A stretch of DNA of 64,000 nt from the NCBI GenBank assembly GCA_020544565.1, contig CP078014.1, forward strand, positions 1,579,874-1,643,873. The letters are read 5' to 3'. A program made the translations under genes and the position numbers. The notes below the pieces were generated by a model. That model did no database searches. It was not told the DNA's origin and saw only the letters and a program-made list of their open reading frames with translations. Each line of letters starts with the position of its first letter. The first letter of the stretch is position 1. Of the stretch, positions 17,984 through 25,427 are shown in pieces. Origin of the DNA: Bradyrhizobiaceae bacterium. GTDB lineage: Bacteria; Pseudomonadota; Alphaproteobacteria; Rhizobiales; Xanthobacteraceae.

Positions 17984-18076
17984 CCCGTCATTGCCGGGCC
18001 TGAACCCGGCAATCCATCTTCCTGACAAGACTCATTTTTTTGGACGGATGCGCGGATCAAGCCCACGCATGACGAC
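17984..18076. repeat. Intergenic palindromic repeat element
   Basis: Two hairpin-like modules lie between convergent genes. One has the inverted repeat attgccggg (17990-17998) / cccggcaat (18005-18013). The other is a variant arm around gatgcgcggatcaagcccacgcatg (18045-18072, with gatgcg/cgcatg pairing). The frame cgtcattgccgggcctgaac...catgacg resembles the dispersed palindromic repeat common in Bradyrhizobium and Rhodopseudomonas genomes. It probably also ends transcription from both sides. Confidence 0.7.
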
Positions 18077-18162
18077 TTGATAAAACTGCCCGGGGTCAGG
18101 ATTGCATCGGACGACATCACGCTGGAAGCACGCCATGAGCGCGTCGACGTGCCGGCCGCGCG

Positions 18163-18864
18163 TCACCGCACGGCGAACTCTCCCAGCGTCTCTCTGCATC
18201 CCGCCGACAGCGCATCGGAATGGACTGCGAGGCATTGAATGATGCGTCCGCCGCCGGGCTGAACGGCGCCGCACAGGATGCGAGCGTCGTTCCCGCAGGC
18301 CAGACGCAGCACCCTCGCCTCCTCGCGCGGACGCATCGGCCTCAACACCAACGACGGCACCGGCGGCGCTGCGGCAGGCTGCGGCGCGGACGAGATGGCG
18401 GGCTTCGCGGCAGAAGCAGCAGGCTTCGACGAGGTCGCGGGCTTTGGCGGCGGGCTCACAGCCGTTTTCGATGTGGCGGAAGGCGTCGGCGCTTTTGCCG
18501 GAGCCGCCTCGGTTTTCAGCGGGGATGATCCGGCTTTCGGAGCTTCCGCCGGCGTCGGTGCAGGTTTTGGAGCTTCAGACTTTGTCGCGGGCACTGGTTT
18601 CGGCGCTTCTTGCGCCGTGACCGCGCTCACTGCGCTTTTGCAAGAGGCGGACAGTTTCGCCGTGTTTTGCTGCAGACATTGGAAGGCAGCCGTCCCGCCC
18701 GGCTGCACGCCCGAACAGTGCGACATGAAATCCGAACGGCAGGAGGTGCGGATGGCGTCGCGCTGCGCGTCGGTGGCCTGCGCCCGCGCAGGCGATACAC
18801 TGAGCGTCGCGCCGAGAATGGCGGCAAATGCTACGGCAGCCTGCAAACGATATGCGCCCCTCAT
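18163..18864 (-). CDS. Secreted protein with two Cys-rich repeat domains joined by an Ala/Pro/Lys-rich linker
   Basis: The 233-residue precursor has a signal peptide (MRGAYRLQAAVAFAAILGAT, cleavage after ARA-QA). It carries two similar Cys modules. The first, about residues 40-75, reads CRSDFMSHCSGV then QCLQQNTAKLSASC. The second, near the C-terminus, reads ACGNDARILCGAV then QCLAVHSDALSAGC. The spacing C-x7-C-x~16-C-x~11-C is that of the GLG1-type cysteine-rich repeat. Between them lies about 100 residues of Pro/Ala/Lys/Ser. Role unknown, probably periplasmic. Start at ATG 18864, the one that exposes the signal peptide. Confidence 0.75.
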   Translation of the reverse strand: MRGAYRLQAAVAFAAILGATLSVSPARAQATDAQRDAIRTSCRSDFMSHCSGVQPGGTAAFQCLQQNTAKLSASCKSAVSAVTAQEAPKPVPATKSEAPKPAPTPAEAPKAGSSPLKTEAAPAKAPTPSATSKTAVSPPPKPATSSKPAASAAKPAISSAPQPAAAPPVPSLVLRPMRPREEARVLRLACGNDARILCGAVQPGGGRIIQCLAVHSDALSAGCRETLGEFAVR

Positions 18865-19042
18865 AATGAGCTCCCCAATGCGTGGTGAACTGGCGTGCGC
18901 AGAGAATGGCCGTCCATGCTTCCGGCAAAAGCATCGGCACATCATTTTCGCGTTTTGATGTTTCGGCAAGCGGATTATTGCAAAAGAACGCGGGAAGCGA
19001 CGCGTTCTCGGCAGCAATAACCGATCACGCCGCGGGAGAAAA

Positions 19043-19489
19043 TCAGAAGTCTTCCGGGCACGGATCGACGATCTGCCACAGATCCTTGCCGTTCCTGATC
19101 TTCTTCATCTCGGGCGTGAGGCCGCCGTTGCGGCTGATCCAGTTCTTCACCGGCTGCGGATAATAGGACATCAGATCCGACGTGCCTTCGCTGCTCATCA
19201 CCTTGATGCCGAACGTGTAGGCTTTGTCGTAATAGGCCTGATGGAAGCCGAGGCTGGCGCGCGGGGTGACGCAGATCTTGTTCATCGGCACGATGCCGAA
19301 CACCAGCGTGCAGGCCGAATTGCAGATGCCGTCGATGATGACGCGCTCGCCGCGATCGCGAATGCGCTTGTACTTGACCTTGTATTCCTCGACGTAACCG
19401 CCGTGATCGCGGGTAATGCGCAAATCCGCACGCGCCGGCATGGTGGCCAGCAACGACAGAAAGGCGGCAAAGAGAATGGCGGTTCGCAT
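19043..19489 (-). CDS. Exported protein with ClpP-like Ser motif, function unknown
   Basis: The product from ATG 19489 has a signal peptide (MRTAILFAAFLSLLATMPAR ending before ADL). Upstream in-frame starts at 19510 and 19534 would lengthen it. The mature part contains RVIIDGICNSACTLVFG and LGFHQAYYD. The segment with Asn-Ser-Ala-Cys after a beta strand resembles the nucleophile region of periplasmic ClpP/crotonase-fold proteins that have no assigned substrate. Three Cys are seen (in ICNSAC and DPCPEDF). Catalytic activity is not shown. Confidence 0.65.
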   Translation of the reverse strand: MRTAILFAAFLSLLATMPARADLRITRDHGGYVEEYKVKYKRIRDRGERVIIDGICNSACTLVFGIVPMNKICVTPRASLGFHQAYYDKAYTFGIKVMSSEGTSDLMSYYPQPVKNWISRNGGLTPEMKKIRNGKDLWQIVDPCPEDF

Positions 19490-19837
19490 GCAGGCCCGGC
19501 GGAGGATCATCGGCCGCCCGAATTGGCGACGCAATCTTGCCCATCAACCTCAAGACTCTGGCGGGACTGTGTTTGAAAATCGTTAAGCATACCGGGCCGC
19601 GCGCAGGCTCGCGGAAAACGATCCAATACCTTGAATTATAAGATAATTCAGGACCGGCGCGCCATCCAGACCCTGCCCGTGGCCCCTTATGCAATTGAAA
19701 TCGCTATCTAATTAAAAGGCTTCGCCGAAGACGCAAACACGGATGGCCGAAGGCGCGACACGCGGGTGTCTCGGCATCCGTCGGAAGAACGAACCGCCCT
19801 CCTCCTGTTCGGCCAGACGAAGTCCGGCCGCCGCGCA
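19490..19837. other. Intergenic region with a palindromic site
   Basis: About 350 bases between two minus-strand genes. It is AT-rich around 19620-19720 and contains the inverted repeat listed separately. The stretch 19700-19837 follows the end of the LuxR-type regulator and shows no convincing frame. Confidence 0.4.
19632..19650. promoter_or_regulatory. Perfect 8-3-8 inverted repeat upstream of the exported-protein gene
   Basis: TGAATTAT (19632-19639), spacer AAG, ATAATTCA (19643-19650). It lies about 140 bases upstream of the start at 19489 in an AT-rich patch, so it may be an operator for a dimeric regulator. The regulator is unknown. Confidence 0.4.
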
Positions 19838-20836
19838 TCATGAAAACTGCAGAAGGCTCTGGCTCAGGATGGCCACCTCGGTCCGGTTGCGGGCCTTGAG
19901 CTTTCTCATGATGTGTCGCAAGTGCACCTTGACCGTATGTTCGCTCATGCTGAGCGTATAGGCGATCTGCTTGTTGGCCATGCCCTGGCAAAGCGCTCCG
20001 ACGACCTTGAGCTGCCGTTCGGTCAGCAGATCGCAGGTCTTGCACGCATCCTCCGATGGCTTCTCCTTGAAGGCCAGGCTGGCAGGAACATAGGTCCCGC
20101 CCGCCTCCACCAGACGAACCACCTCGACCACGACACTGAAAGGCAGGCTCGTGGGGATGTAACCGCGCACGCCGCTTTTGAACGCGCGCACCACGTCGTT
20201 GACATCTTCGGTATCGGACACGATCAGGATCGGAGTTTCCGCGGCGATCTTCTCCAGAACATCGAGATCGGAAAAACTGGACGGATCGCTGCTATCGACG
20301 AAATACACGATGACCGTCGGAGAGATTGGATTGGCGTCTCCAAGATCACGCCAGGCCGAGATGTCGTCGAGCGCCACGACATCATGGCCGGTATAGGACG
20401 TTTCCAGACAGCGCGCGAAGCATTCGCGGATAAAGGCGCGCCGATGGATGACCACGATGTACGGTTTCACGCTTTGCGGACGGCGCCCACTATCGGCTCT
20501 TGTCTTCGACCCGGGAGCTTCATTCAGCTTCAACTGCGCCCCGGTCCTGAGACTCTCATCCGACAGGGAAGAGGAGCGATCCGGTTTCTGCGAAGACGAT
20601 CGCCTGAGCGGGAACGGCTTCATGACAGCCTGCTTTGAAGAAGATTCCGCGCCGTCGGCCAACTCAATGCCAGGCTGTTTGATGCAACGTTGCTTGACGC
20701 AGGGCTGTTTGGCGCAAGGCGGGACGCAAGGCTGTTTGGAAGAATGCGCGGATTCAAGGCGAGGCGCTTGAGCCTGCAACTCGCAATTTTTTCTGTTTTG
20801 ATGAAGCGGTGAAAAAAAAGACCGAGTGATACTCAT
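19838..20836 (-). CDS. LuxR/NarL-type response regulator with an unusual N-terminal extension
   Basis: The 332-residue frame has three parts. Residues 1-125 form a low-complexity region that includes a run of Lys-Gln-Pro-Cys repeats (about 33-56). A receiver-like domain starts VKPYIVVIHRRAFIRECFA. A C-terminal helix-turn-helix follows (LLTERQLKVVGALCQGMANK then HTVKVHLRHIMRKL). The receiver lacks an obvious phospho-acceptor Asp at the usual strand-3 end (VIVYFVDSSD is the candidate region), so phosphorylation is uncertain. An internal Met at residue 72 (20623) would skip the Cys repeats. The domain build is typical for control of exopolysaccharide or secretion genes; the type I secretion locus begins 1.8 kb away. 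Confidence 0.8.
   Translation of the reverse strand: MSITRSFFSPLHQNRKNCELQAQAPRLESAHSSKQPCVPPCAKQPCVKQRCIKQPGIELADGAESSSKQAVMKPFPLRRSSSQKPDRSSSLSDESLRTGAQLKLNEAPGSKTRADSGRRPQSVKPYIVVIHRRAFIRECFARCLETSYTGHDVVALDDISAWRDLGDANPISPTVIVYFVDSSDPSSFSDLDVLEKIAAETPILIVSDTEDVNDVVRAFKSGVRGYIPTSLPFSVVVEVVRLVEAGGTYVPASLAFKEKPSEDACKTCDLLTERQLKVVGALCQGMANKQIAYTLSMSEHTVKVHLRHIMRKLKARNRTEVAILSQSLLQFS
20673..20740. repeat. Imperfect 15-bp tandem repeat in the regulator gene
   Basis: About five units with consensus ggctgtttggcgcaa lie in tandem (for example 20673-20687 and 20703-20717). On the minus strand they encode pentads like Lys-Gln-Pro-Cys-Val/Ala. The unit length is a multiple of three, so copy changes would keep the frame. 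Confidence 0.7.
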
Positions 20837-21021
20837 GACGCGCCCTCGTCTAGCTCACCTCTACATTCCTTCCGTACTGCAGAGTTATTGGGCGATCAGA
20901 TTTGAAGCTGGCACACTTAAACCATTTGTTTTCAAATCGATCAATTTTCTTAAGGCGAGAACAATATGCCGATTTTTTTCACAGGCAACGGAATTCTCTC
21001 GATCACCTAAATGGAACCCGT

Positions 21022-21546
21022 TCAAGGAGCGACGGGCAGTCGGCCGGGATCAAACGACACACGCATGTCGAAGTAATTCTCCCACGCAGCCAGAACATCA
21101 CATCGATCGGACAATGCGGCGTCATGCCAGCCACCCCGACCATCGACACTTTCATTCCCTTCGCCGTCCCGCCTCAATAGGACAGAATGGCTGACAAGAA
21201 AGGCGGCGAAGTCGGCTGCATTCCGGCAGCCCGTTTCGAAATGCTGATTTCCCGCAGCGCTGAGAAGAATAACCTCCTCCCCTATCTCGCTTTCCTGGCC
21301 CGTGATGCCCTGCCACGCCTTGGCCTGAACATGGCAGATGGCTTCGCTGTCGAGCCGGCCGACCTCCATCCGGGCGATGATGGTGATGAGCATCATCATG
21401 AAGCCGACGATATAAGGATCCGACCATGCCGTATCCGGAATCGCCCCGAGACGACGACGGCTTTTCTCGACCAGAGGCAAAATCGTCCCTTCCGCGGCAA
21501 GCCGCGCCCGTCGCGACCTTGAGAGGCTTGCAGTCCACTGCCACAT
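21022..21546 (-). CDS. Hypothetical protein (174 aa)
   Basis: The product begins MWQWTASLSRSRRARLAAEG and has a hydrophobic stretch VGFMMMLITIIARMEVGRL, then QAKAWQGITGQ and a C-terminal acidic part. Compositional bias is protein-like (balanced hydrophobics, no runs), which favours it over the antisense frames. I do not recognise the family; the N-terminal region is uncertain and a later start is possible. Confidence 0.5.
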   Translation of the reverse strand: MWQWTASLSRSRRARLAAEGTILPLVEKSRRRLGAIPDTAWSDPYIVGFMMMLITIIARMEVGRLDSEAICHVQAKAWQGITGQESEIGEEVILLSAAGNQHFETGCRNAADFAAFLVSHSVLLRRDGEGNESVDGRGGWHDAALSDRCDVLAAWENYFDMRVSFDPGRLPVAP

Positions 21547-21671
21547 GCCACCGCCCCAGGAGAATATTTCCTATCGACGCAAGAGCGCGCCTTGTCTTCC
21601 TCGGGAACCTGCCGGATCATACACCCATCGTGGGCGCCAACTCCAGATCATGCCCGCACGGAGCGATCGTC

Positions 21672-22241
21672 ATGGAAGCCAGCCGACTTCCGCCGAAGCC
21701 TGATTTCGAGGCGCTCGACGCATCGGCCCCGGCGTCAGCCGATCGTCGCACCTTCATTCTGGCGCTGATCGGCAATCTGGTTTCAAGCTGGACCAACAAC
21801 GAGAGCCTGTTCATCTATGTCCTGATGATCCTGCTGCGAACGGATCAAGCCTCCGCTGCATTGACCTTCGCGACATTGAACACGACGCGCGCGCGCCTCG
21901 ATCTCATCCAGCGTCTGGCCAAGATTGCCGTTCACGACAAGGCGCTCGAAAAAACGCTCGGCAAGATCATCGATCGATTCAACGAATCCACCCAGATCCG
22001 CAATGAATTCAATCATTGCATGTACAATGTCGATGCGCGCGGCCAGATCACGAGCACGCAATCGATGCGCATCGTTCAGACCAAGGGGAATCTTCAATTC
22101 GGCGAAACAAAACCGATGGACGATGCGCGGATCAAGAGCATGATCAAGGCGACGAAGGACATGGCGCGGATCAATCGCGACATCTGGGATTTTCTGCCGC
22201 GCCTCGAGGAGCATGTTCATTCGCGCGACGCCTTGCCCTGA
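21672..22241 (+). CDS. Hypothetical protein (189 aa)
   Basis: ATG 21672 starts MEASRLPPKPDFEALDASAP. The rest is helical, with ILALIGNLVSSWTNNESLFI, LIQRLAKIAVHDKALEKTLG and a later STQIRNEFNHCMYNVD. The last resembles the HEPN-like R-x4-6-H element (RNEFNHC), which raises a possible RNase or toxin-associated fold, though the spacing is not decisive. The open frame upstream to 21426 is antisense to the neighbouring gene. Function unknown. Confidence 0.65.
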   Translation: MEASRLPPKPDFEALDASAPASADRRTFILALIGNLVSSWTNNESLFIYVLMILLRTDQASAALTFATLNTTRARLDLIQRLAKIAVHDKALEKTLGKIIDRFNESTQIRNEFNHCMYNVDARGQITSTQSMRIVQTKGNLQFGETKPMDDARIKSMIKATKDMARINRDIWDFLPRLEEHVHSRDALP

Positions 22242-22605
22242 TGGGTGAGACAGGCCGGCTCCGTTGTTTGAGCCTCCCCGGCTTTATTCCAGCCGCGATT
22301 GCAGTTGTTCTTCCAATCCTGGCTCCCCCGAAAGGATTAGCCCCTATCACCCATTCGGATGAGGGGACGGCTCCCAATGGTCATATCCGCTAATGCTTAA
22401 GTTCGCGTCGCGTCGCCGAATGTGCAGCTAGTCGCTGACTTTCTCCGGCGCAAAGCTGACCGTGCGAGTTTTCGCGAAAAATCGCGAGAGGATCGCAACC
22501 GGACATCCGGTTTCAACCGCATCGCAGCCGTATTGACGATCGCAGACGCAGAAGATCAGCGATCATTGAGGCGACGGCGATGCTCCTAGCGGACAGGAGT
22601 TCGTC
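22242..22605. other. Promoter region of the type I secretion locus
   Basis: 364 bases without a gene, between a plus-strand hypothetical gene and the first secretion-locus gene. Two palindromes (separate entry) lie 94-137 bases before the start at 22606. No RNA gene seen. Confidence 0.5.
22469..22512. promoter_or_regulatory. Two palindromes upstream of the secretion locus
   Basis: TTTTCGCGAAAA at 22469-22480 is a perfect 12-bp palindrome, and AACCGGA-CA-TCCGGTT at 22497-22512 is a perfect inverted repeat with 7-bp arms. Both lie in the only promoter-sized gap before the five-gene locus, so they are candidate operators. Confidence 0.45.
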
Positions 22606-23325
22606 ATGGGTAACACTCAGAAGAAGGATTACGGCAGCCAGAATGGCCCGTGGGATTATCCTCAGCCATCGCCTCCCCCGGTCGACGACCACAAGAATGA
22701 TCCGAAGTCGGATCACAAAACCGATCCGGCCACCGATTCGAGCAGCAATTCGAACACCAACGTCAATCACAACGCCAATGATCTCGACAACAAGATCGAC
22801 AATCACGTCAACAATTCGGTCGACAATTGCGTCGACACGCATGTCAACGTCGATGTCACCGTGTCGGTCGATGATTGCGGACTGAGCAGCCCGGTGATTG
22901 ACCTGAGCAACCTCAACATGGGTTCGTCGTTCGGATCCCTGATCATGCCGGATGTGGTCAATCAGAACCTGACCGACCACAGCAATGCGTTCAACGTTGA
23001 TCAGGTCAACAATCTGGTCGACAACGATTCGCTGAGCGGCGCCTCCGTGACCTACAACGGCGGCGGCGGCGGTGGCGAACTCGCCTGCGACCCGTGGCAT
23101 CAGGATTCCGGTTCGTCCGGTGGCTTCAACATGGATGCCAAGATCCACAGCGGCGATTCCTCGATCGAGGGAAACAGCAACGGCGCAACGTCGTCCGCCG
23201 ACGCCACGCTGAATCAGGATGCCTTCACCCAGACGATCACACAGGGTGCCAACATCCAGTTCAACAGCATGTCGATCCAGGCCGCCGGCGATCATATCCA
23301 GGACGATCACTCGCTGGGTAGCTGA
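22606..23325 (+). CDS. Asn/Asp-rich protein, predicted type I secretion substrate (239 aa)
   Basis: The acidic protein is very rich in Asn, Asp and Ser. It has an N-terminal Pro/Asp/Lys stretch, then a valine/aspartate segment (NVDVTVSVDD), then VDQVNNLVDNDSLSGASVTY, a six-Gly run and a C-terminal region with LNQDAFTQTITQGANIQF. It has no signal peptide and no GGxGxD RTX repeats. The motif QxNxLxDNDSL is shared with the next gene. A T1SS exporter follows two genes downstream, so it is inferred to be an unconventional substrate or surface protein. A strong terminator separates it from the next gene. Confidence 0.75.
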   Translation: MGNTQKKDYGSQNGPWDYPQPSPPPVDDHKNDPKSDHKTDPATDSSSNSNTNVNHNANDLDNKIDNHVNNSVDNCVDTHVNVDVTVSVDDCGLSSPVIDLSNLNMGSSFGSLIMPDVVNQNLTDHSNAFNVDQVNNLVDNDSLSGASVTYNGGGGGGELACDPWHQDSGSSGGFNMDAKIHSGDSSIEGNSNGATSSADATLNQDAFTQTITQGANIQFNSMSIQAAGDHIQDDHSLGS

Positions 23326-23335
23326 TAGCATTATT

Positions 23336-23369
23336 CACCCGCGCGGCATTCCCGCGCGGGTGTTTCTTC
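23336..23369 (+). terminator. Hairpin terminator after the first secretion-locus gene
   Basis: Stem cacccgcgcgg (23336-23346) pairs with ccgcgcgggtg (23352-23362) around a 5-base loop, followed by tttcttct. Partial termination here would make the first protein more abundant than the downstream exporter. Confidence 0.8.
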
Positions 23370-23422
23370 TGATCCCAGAAAAGCAGCGAACGATGTCATC
23401 CCGACGATAGCGGGAGCGTGTC

Positions 23423-25369
23423 ATGATGCCCGGTGGGACGACTGAGATCCTGTGGTATTTCGCCGGTCATTTACGCATCATCGACGATATCTCGCGCGAG
23501 CATATCGAGTACGACGGATCGGAGAGCGGCCGCTCTGATACCGACCCTTCCCCTCCGAAATTCCTCGACAACCGGGCGGACGATTTCGATCAGCTCGATG
23601 ACAGCGCGCGCGTGCTGATGCCGGACTCGGTTCCGAGCGATGATTTGCCCTATCAAAGGGTCCATGCGCTGAAGGCCGATGTCGCGCAGCAGATCGCGGC
23701 CCGCCTCGATCTCAGTCCGCCGCATGCCCTGGAGCCTCCGATCCTGCCTCCCAGCTTCGGCGGCAGCAGCGGCGGAGGCGGTATTCTCGCGATCACCGTA
23801 ACTTATGAGCCTGGCGGCGAGCAGACGCTGGCCCAATCCCATCAGATCAACTCCCTGATGGACAATGACAGCCTGCTGCCGTCGGACGCCTCTCCGGAAA
23901 TTTTGCAGGGCATCGCGCGATTGGATGCGGACACCACTGACACGCTTCTCGATATGGCGGAAAACGTCAACGACCAGATCCCGCAACAATGGTGGATCCC
24001 CCAGGACGACGCCGGCGCTGTGACTTTTGTCACCTCCCACGATCAGGATCTGCTGGCTCGCAACGACGCCCCCGAAATGCATTCGGTCGAACCCGGCTAC
24101 TATCTGAACGGGGTGCTGCAGGATTCGCCGCCGCCCCCGCCCGACCAATTGACCATTCCGGATTTTCCGTTGCCTGCCACCGATTACGGCCACGACCTCG
24201 GCCAGTGGGCCATCGCCGGCAACAACACCAGCGTCAATGCCGCGCTGATCGTCGATCTGACCGAGTCGACGCGAACGATGATCGTGATGGGCGACTATTA
24301 CAAGACCGACGCGATCTTCCAGATCAACTCCCTCATGGATCACGACCACATCACCACGGCGGGCGGCAGTGCGGTCACGTTGGCAACGGGAGGCGATCAA
24401 ACCACCAACACCGCCGATTTCGCGCAACTGCCCGGGATCTACGCGGATTTGTCGGCCACCTTTGCCGGTCCTCAATGGCATGTCGATGTCGTCAACGGCG
24501 ATTACTACGACGTGCATACGCTGACCCAGACCAACTATCTGTTCGACAACGACGTGGTCGTGCAAAACAGCTCGGACACCCACTTCGAGGTGACCAGCGG
24601 CGGCAACGAACTCGGCAACGTGGCCCAGTTGCTCGACGGATCGATCCATTACGATCTGATTATCGTTATGGGTGCATATCACGATATGAACCTGATTATT
24701 CAGAACAACGTTCTTCTCAACGATGATCAGATCAAACTTCTGACCGATGGCGTCGATCCGACCCAGTCCGTCGTTTCCGGCAACAACACGCTCTCCAATA
24801 CGGCAACGATCGAGCACTATGGCGGCGACAACATTCAGCCGATGACCGACGACGTCAACAGCGTCGTCACGGCGATCGCCGACGGAAAGACATCGCTGGA
24901 CCCCTCCTATGGCGACATCATCGACGGCTCCGGCGGCACCTTCAATGTGCTGTACGTCACCGGCGACTACTACGACGTCAACGCCATGTGGCAGACCAAC
25001 GTCACGTCAGACGTCAATGTCGTCGTGCAGTCGCTCGGCAAACCCGCCGACGGACTCGATGCCATTCATCCCGTCGACAACGAGACCCAATCCGTCATCA
25101 CCGGGCAGAACAGCCTGAGCAATGAAGCCATCATCGTCGATGTGGCGCCGACCAACACCTATGTGAACGGCCAGACCTATGGCGACACCATTCTGGTGCA
25201 GGCCAATCTGCTGCCGACCGACCAGAGCTCCGCCATCCCGGGCGATACGCATTCGCTCGTTCCCGAGCTGGTGGCCTTTCTCAACGACGGACAGGATTTG
25301 ACGACGGCCACGCAGCCGTTGTTCACGCCAACGCCGCATGACGATCCGGTGGCGAGCATCATGCATTAG
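23423..25369 (+). CDS. Large repeat protein, predicted type I secretion substrate (648 aa)
   Basis: The acidic protein, poor in Cys and Lys, has about five to six degenerate modules of 55-100 residues. Each pairs a strand such as GNNTLSNTATI or GQNSLSNEAII with MGDYYDxxxxxQxNxLxDxDxV, for example NGDYYDVHTLTQTNYLFDND and TGDYYDVNAMWQTNV. The first module contains HQINSLMDNDSLLPSD, matching VNNLVDNDSLSG in the preceding gene. It has no signal peptide, no RTX nonapeptides, and a C-terminus without Cys. Regular Asn/Asp at strand ends suggests a beta-solenoid, perhaps Ca-binding. Start codons at 23423 or 23426. Followed 58 bases later by the exporter gene. Confidence 0.75.
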   Translation: MMPGGTTEILWYFAGHLRIIDDISREHIEYDGSESGRSDTDPSPPKFLDNRADDFDQLDDSARVLMPDSVPSDDLPYQRVHALKADVAQQIAARLDLSPPHALEPPILPPSFGGSSGGGGILAITVTYEPGGEQTLAQSHQINSLMDNDSLLPSDASPEILQGIARLDADTTDTLLDMAENVNDQIPQQWWIPQDDAGAVTFVTSHDQDLLARNDAPEMHSVEPGYYLNGVLQDSPPPPPDQLTIPDFPLPATDYGHDLGQWAIAGNNTSVNAALIVDLTESTRTMIVMGDYYKTDAIFQINSLMDHDHITTAGGSAVTLATGGDQTTNTADFAQLPGIYADLSATFAGPQWHVDVVNGDYYDVHTLTQTNYLFDNDVVVQNSSDTHFEVTSGGNELGNVAQLLDGSIHYDLIIVMGAYHDMNLIIQNNVLLNDDQIKLLTDGVDPTQSVVSGNNTLSNTATIEHYGGDNIQPMTDDVNSVVTAIADGKTSLDPSYGDIIDGSGGTFNVLYVTGDYYDVNAMWQTNVTSDVNVVVQSLGKPADGLDAIHPVDNETQSVITGQNSLSNEAIIVDVAPTNTYVNGQTYGDTILVQANLLPTDQSSAIPGDTHSLVPELVAFLNDGQDLTTATQPLFTPTPHDDPVASIMH

Positions 25370-25427
25370 TCGACGCGCCGCAGAATCCTGGCGCGTCATG
25401 TTTTGGACAAAGCTGAGGGTCGGAACA

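Noticed and set aside
23471..24817. 448-codon minus-strand frame in the secretion substrate gene
   Set aside because: Val/Asp/Arg-rich shadow of the repeat protein; no family match.
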